Position numbers and translations under genes: made by a program
Part shown: piece by piece, positions 21,936-25,819 of the stretch
Layout: every line of letters starts with the position of its first letter
Position numbering within the stretch: the stretch's first letter is position 1
Assembly (NCBI GenBank): GCA_025201705.1
Contig: MU617038.1
Coordinates: 1-25,819, forward strand
DNA: 25,819 bases
Direction: 5' to 3'
Origin: Dissophora ornata
Taxonomy: Eukaryota; Mortierellomycota; Mortierellomycetes; Mortierellales; Mortierellaceae
Notes under the pieces: model-generated
Seen by the model: only the letters and a program-made list of their open reading frames with translations
Databases searched by the model: none
What the model was told of the DNA's origin: nothing

Positions 21936-23423
21936 ATGCGATTCCTCACAGCTCTTTCCTCTAGTGCCATCGCGTTGGCGACCCTGGCCTTGTTCACCGT
22001 GAACGCTTCCCCTGTCCCCCGTACTACGGAAGGCATGCAGCTGAGCAAGAGAAGCACCTCCGGTTGGAATGATTGGAGTTGCACGCCATCGAGCGCCCAC
22101 CCAAAAGCCCTGATCCTCGTCCACGGATTGTTGGCGAATGCCGACGATAACTGGCTTTACATGGCTCCTCGGTTTAAGGCCCAGGGGTATTGCGTCTTTG
22201 CCCTGACCTATGGCCAAATGAACGGCGTGTCTTTCCTCGGTGCTCTTGACAAGATGGAAAACAGCGCCCAGCAGCTCTCGGACTATGTGGACAAGGTTCT
22301 GGCTGCGACGAACACGACCCAGGTCGATATTTTTGCTCATTCTGAGGTACACATACGATGTTGTTTCTGTTCGTTGACTTTATAGCTCTATGCGGACAGA
22401 GAACAAGCCAAGTAATGATGGTCATGATTGTTTTCGGGTCCTGTGTGGGGGTTTTTTAGGGGTCGCTGATGCCTCGCTATTACTTGCGATTCCTGAATGG
22501 CGCTTCCAAAGTTCGTAAGTGTTCCGTGTTCCTTGGTCGCTTTTTATCGATGACCCGAAACGTGCGTCCTCTGGTTCAAATATACTGACGCGATTTTTGT
22601 TTACTTTTTTTTGCGACAGACAAATTCGCGACCATCGGTTCGATCCAGTACGGAACGACCCTTGATGGTATAGTGAAGCTTGCGGATTCCCTGGGACTCT
22701 ACGACGCTATAAAGAAGGTATAATAGCGCTAAAGGATCGACATGGCGTAAGGCAGAGAAAAACTCGTGGCTTCTCTTAGTCCTCACTGTCTAATACTTTT
22801 CTTACTTCCTATTCCACTCAAAAAAAAACAAAAAAAAAAACAAAAGGTCATTGATCCGATCTGCCTTTCGTGCTTCCAGTTGCTCCAGAACAGTACCTTC
22901 ATCCAGAACCTGAATGCCGGCGGCGACACTGTCCCAGGTGTCCAATACCTGATGGTCGGCTCCAAGTGAGTAGAAACGATAGTAGTTGTAGAATGCGTTT
23001 TATTGTCATTGTTACTCCGCTCGTCTTCAAGAGACTAAGCTAATCCTTCTCCTTTCCGTGCTTACTATTTCTTCTCTTTATCCAACACCAAAGGTATGAC
23101 GAGATAGTCACACCGTACACCACTGGATTCCTTCGTGATAACAACCCGAACGTGAAGAACCAGGTTTTGCAAGACTGGTGCTCCCTTGATTACTCGGAAC
23201 ATATCCTCCAAATGTTTGATCGTAAGTCATCTATTTTCGCACCCTCCCTTATACATCATACATATGTGTTGTTTGCTGTTCGTCTTTTCGAACTGGTTTT
23301 CTAACGCTACTAGGGGCACAACTGCCCGCTTTGACGTGTCTAGCCGTCGCTTTCAACGGCGCCCACGCCTTCTTCACTCCAGCTGCCGACCAAACTATCA
23401 GCTGTCTCGATCTCCTGCAGTAA
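21936..23423 (+). CDS. Secreted class-2 (EstA-type) lipase, copy 2, six exons
   Basis: Exons 21936-22346, 22460-22514, 22620-22717, 22847-22965, 23094-23221, 23344-23423 give 891 nt (296 aa), with exon lengths identical to copy 1 and no disabling change. Signal peptide, LSKR processing site, LVHGLLANADD and YDEIVTPYTTGFL are retained. Differences of note: the nucleophile elbow is AHSEG instead of GHSEG. The residue before the probable catalytic His is Glu instead of Gly (SEHILQMFDP). The tail is AFNGAHAFFTPAADQTISC. AHSxG elbows occur in other active lipases (for example Bacillus subtilis LipA), so activity is expected, perhaps with altered specificity. Intron positions are conserved and intron sequences are still alignable, so the duplication is fairly recent. 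An AATAAA lies ~125 nt after the stop. Confidence 0.9.
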
Positions 23424-23546
23424 AGAGTCCTCCAATGGCCCATAATCTACTTTCACTATCTAGTCTTAATCGTGAAGACACTTTTTCTATACTCCTAGTG
23501 ACAGATACTCTTGTTGCTCTTGCTGCTCGTTGATCGAGAAGTTATC

Positions 23547-23552
23547 AATAAA
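23547..23552 (+). terminator. Poly(A) signal of lipase copy 2
   Basis: AATAAA in TTATCAATAAACGTATCC, matching the position and context of the signal after copy 1. Confidence 0.6.
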
Positions 23553-24201
23553 CGTATCCATATTCTATGGAGTTCTAAACACGTCATTTTATTATTTTTT
23601 TTTTGGAATAAAATAAAATAAATAAAAAATTGGGTGCGCTAAGTCTATTCAGGCCCCTGAGGAGCCACATGGGGCCCTTGAGGTTCGTGCCTCGGAATAG
23701 AGGGGCTATCCCGACGGAATTCCGCATGTATCGAATTCCTTCAAGATACTTGAGGTACCATCTGAATTATGGATGTTTAAATACGTGATTATGGCGTGCG
23801 TGGCATGTGCGATTGATGGTAGAATGTAAAAGCTAGCAACAGCAGGAGGGAATAAAAAGACTGAGATTACAAGATCCATTGTGCTTTCTCTGCATTGGTT
23901 ACCACGGCTCCTACAAAATGTGTAATGATGTCGACCTTGTCCGCTCCAGAGCTCGAAAGTGTTCTCGCGACAAACATAGTGAGCTCATCAGAAGACTTGT
24001 CCTACAAACGAATCATAAACACTTAATCCGTATCCGAGATACAAGGCGCACAATAATAGAAAGAAAAATAAAAACAAGCAGTGTTTCTTTGACAAACGGC
24101 CTAATAGCACTAGGTAAAAAAATACAAAAAATACAACACCGTTGGTGCGATATTTGCTTGATAAAGGCAGTATCCAGCATCTCTGGACCGCCGAGCCTTG
24201 T
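23553..24201. other. Unit-2 right flank; no confident gene
   Basis: Paralogous to 19522-20456 without the MITE-like insertion. An AT-rich run (TTATTATTTTTTTTTTGG, then AATAAAATAAAATAAATAAA) occupies the insertion site. The segment at about 23879-24030 is the counterpart of the weakly protein-like patch of unit 1. I do not see a gene that can be supported. Confidence 0.4.
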
Positions 24202-24656
24202 ATCGAATCCAAGATTCCAAGCTGTATCTTCAAGAGTGATGCTGCCAGCGCATTGCTCTGCTAGTTTCTGCCAACGTAAATGGGTAGCATTCCTTAATTA
24301 GTTCAGTGGCTGGAGGGCGTTGATGGCGGATCCAAAGGCATCCCCTTTAAAGAGCGCTCAGGGCTTCAACGCCAAGAGCGGCGTGCAGGGGCCGCTCACA
24401 CTGGCTAACAGCATGAACAATCTTCCCTCAGGAGCAAGTGCTACTACATTCGGCCCTGATTTCAATTGTGCCGAGAACACACAGGCGTTGATCCATGGCT
24501 ATGGAATCTCTCAGACGTCGCTGGAGGAGGTCTTCTTGAAGCTTATCAGAGATGCGAACCCGGAGGGATACTAGGGTTACGAGGCTAGCAAGAAGCGACA
24601 AGATGATAAACAAGACCCCGTGTCGACTCTCAGGACTGAGGCACCGGTCGCAAAGC
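24202..24656 (+). pseudogene. Orphan 3' fragment of the ABCA gene (unit 3)
   Basis: More diverged than the unit-2 fragment at its start (an in-frame stop in the VQW region and small indels near 24350). It is near identical over LIHGYGISQTSLEEVFLKL. It shares with unit 2 the TAG replacing CAG (24572-24574), the GAGGCTAGC variant and the CTCAGGACTGAGG variant, but lacks the unit-2 frameshift. Non-functional. Confidence 0.9.
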
Positions 24657-25296
24657 TGCACGTGGGTATCAAAGGAAAATGTCCGCAGCATCCTATACAA
24701 TGCACACATATTATATAAATCTGCTGATCAAGGCATATACCGTAACGCATATTATACACAGTGCTCTACTCCGGATGCATGTCGCTTACTACAATGGATA
24801 AGAGTGACATTTTGGAGTACAGTACGTGGAGAGAAAAGGTTGTGCATATAATCCACGTGCATACCAAGGATGGGTTACACTTGCGCCCACTAGGTGAATG
24901 TTTTGTGCGCCACAGGTGGACCCTACAAACAAAAAATACAGCGTGAAATCCAGGCTCTTATTTTGCTTGTGTACCCCGCTTTCCATGATTTACACAGAGA
25001 TGGTTCCGCTGTCGAACTAATGGCGGACGACTTCCTTTGTTTACCACGACCAAGTGTTTACAAGATCTTGCATCTCCGGACCAAACGAACCTTAGCTTAT
25101 TCATCGCAAATGCAACTGCCCACGACTCGGCGTCTGCTTAAGCTTCAAGATTTATGGCTCCCGAACCGGACCCTGTAAACAATAACGATGTCAAAAATAA
25201 GTGTTGGTGTAAACATCCCAGCCGGTATTTGTTTACATTCCTCCCTGACCCACCGGTGCATAGACCTCAGCGCGTCAAAACGGCCAACCCTGATAA

Positions 25297-25349
25297 ACAA
25301 ACCCTTGCATTAAACTACTTCAATTTCAATTATTTACATATTGCAGGTT
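25297..25349 (+). promoter_or_regulatory. 53-bp invariant upstream block, copy 3
   Basis: Third identical copy, 275 bp before the ATG of lipase copy 3. Confidence 0.45.
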
Positions 25350-25522
25350 GCCATGGTCAAGCAACTTCGCCAGCCTTGTAGAAAGAGAGAGAGATTTGCG
25401 TGAAAAGGACTCGAACCAACGCATACGGTAATATGTCCCCAAGACAACCGCGTATTTCAGATTTGTCATGCCACGCTCCACAGTCGCGTCAGCTCTGACT
25501 ACCTAGCAACTCTTTAGACTTA

Positions 25523-25530
25523 TATAAATA
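25523..25530 (+). promoter_or_regulatory. TATA box of lipase copy 3
   Basis: TATAAATA within TATATAAATA, with the same distance to the ATG as in copy 2. Confidence 0.7.
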
Positions 25531-25623
25531 GGCCTGCAGGGCAACTATCCTCCAATATGATCTCCAATCTCCATTACTGCCTCTATCCCAATCCCACACT
25601 AGAAAAAAAATCCTTCATCTATC

Positions 25624-25819
25624 ATGCGATTCCTCAAAGCTCTTTCCTCCAGTGCCATCGTGTTGGCGACCCTGGCCTCGTTCACCGTGAACGCTTCCCC
25701 TGTCCCCCGTGCTGCAGAAGGCACGCAGCTGAGCAAGAGAAGCACCTCCGGTTGGAATGATTGGAGTTGCACGCCATCGAGCGCCCACCCAAAAGCCCTG
25801 GTGCTCGTCCACGGAATTA
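25624..25819 (+). CDS. Secreted class-2 (EstA-type) lipase, copy 3, 5' part only
   Basis: First 65 codons of a third lipase, open to the end of the window. They cover the signal peptide (MRFLKALSSSAIVLATLASF), propeptide with LSKR, the STSGWNDWSCTPSSAHPKAL stretch and the oxyanion HG. The signal peptide is closer to copy 2 (FTVNASPVPR shared) than to copy 1. Whether it is intact cannot be judged because the catalytic Ser, Asp and His lie beyond the window. Confidence 0.85.
   Translation, partial: MRFLKALSSSAIVLATLASFTVNASPVPRAAEGTQLSKRSTSGWNDWSCTPSSAHPKALVLVHGI

Larger units (their letters stand above)
20457..24201 (+). repeat. Tandem duplication unit 2
   Basis: Same order as unit 1 but starting abruptly inside transporter exon 4: ABCA 3' fragment, intergenic DNA, lipase copy 2, downstream flank. 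It is ~3.7 kb, shorter than unit 1 mainly because it lacks the 275-bp insertion. The left junction (CATCTCTGAACCGCCGAGCC just before the transporter-like sequence) matches that of unit 3. Confidence 0.85.
24657..25623 (+). promoter_or_regulatory. Intergenic region and promoter of lipase copy 3
   Basis: Paralogous to the promoters of copies 1 and 2. It has the ACGTGGA/TCCACGT repeat (24824-24830, 24852-24858), the 53-bp block (25297-25349) and the TATA box (25523-25530). It is somewhat shorter than unit 2 in the middle (around 25000-25040), where a segment present in units 1 and 2 is missing. No gene is supported. Confidence 0.6.
24202..25819 (+). repeat. Tandem duplication unit 3 (truncated by window end)
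   Basis: Starts at the same point inside transporter exon 4 as unit 2, with the same upstream junction sequence. It continues through the intergenic DNA into a third lipase, which is cut by the end of the window. More units may follow. Confidence 0.85.

Overview
This is a stretch of eukaryotic nuclear DNA, almost certainly fungal and probably from an early-diverging lineage such as Mortierellomycotina. That placement is an inference. It rests on many short GT-AG introns of about 60-200 nt, pyrimidine-rich leaders, fungal-type core genes (Cdh1, PRMT1, reticulon), and a half-size subfamily-A ABC transporter of a kind rarely seen in Dikarya. Nothing suggests bacterial, plasmid or organelle DNA.

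Bases 1-7228 are a compact housekeeping block. A seven-exon APC/C activator Cdh1 gene lies on the minus strand (113-2808). It shares a 1.3-kb divergent promoter region with a five-exon PRMT1-type arginine methyltransferase on the plus strand (4126-5694), which contains an 11-nt microexon. PRMT1 converges on a four-exon reticulon gene on the minus strand (6131-7228). Bases 7229-10138 hold no confident gene, only a patch of degenerate coding-like sequence. A six-exon plus-strand gene with a remote calponin-homology-like C-terminal region follows (10139-11967). After it comes a coding-like but interrupted stretch (12052-13059) that is either a decaying gene or a gene whose introns I could not resolve.

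Bases 13546-25819 are dominated by segmental duplication. A complete four-exon half-size ABCA transporter (13546-16912) is followed by a secreted class-2 lipase (17913-19391). The last ~450 bp of the transporter, the intergenic DNA, the lipase and its downstream flank form a ~4-kb unit that is tandemly repeated. Unit 1 is about 16459-20456, unit 2 about 20457-24201, and unit 3 starts about 24202 and runs off the window. Units 2 and 3 therefore begin with orphaned, mutated transporter 3' ends, but unit 2 has an intact lipase and unit 3 begins what looks like another. Shared mutations in the two transporter fragments show that units 2 and 3 are closer to each other than to unit 1. Unit 1 also carries a 275-bp MITE-like insertion with 14-bp perfect terminal inverted repeats that unit 2 lacks. 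A 53-bp block about 280 bp upstream of each lipase is identical in all three units.

Functionally the left half is cell-cycle control, protein methylation and ER shaping. The right half looks like recent expansion of a secreted lipase family next to a putative lipid transporter. All exon coordinates were assembled by eye from splice signals, reading phase and family conservation; no alignment or expression data were available.
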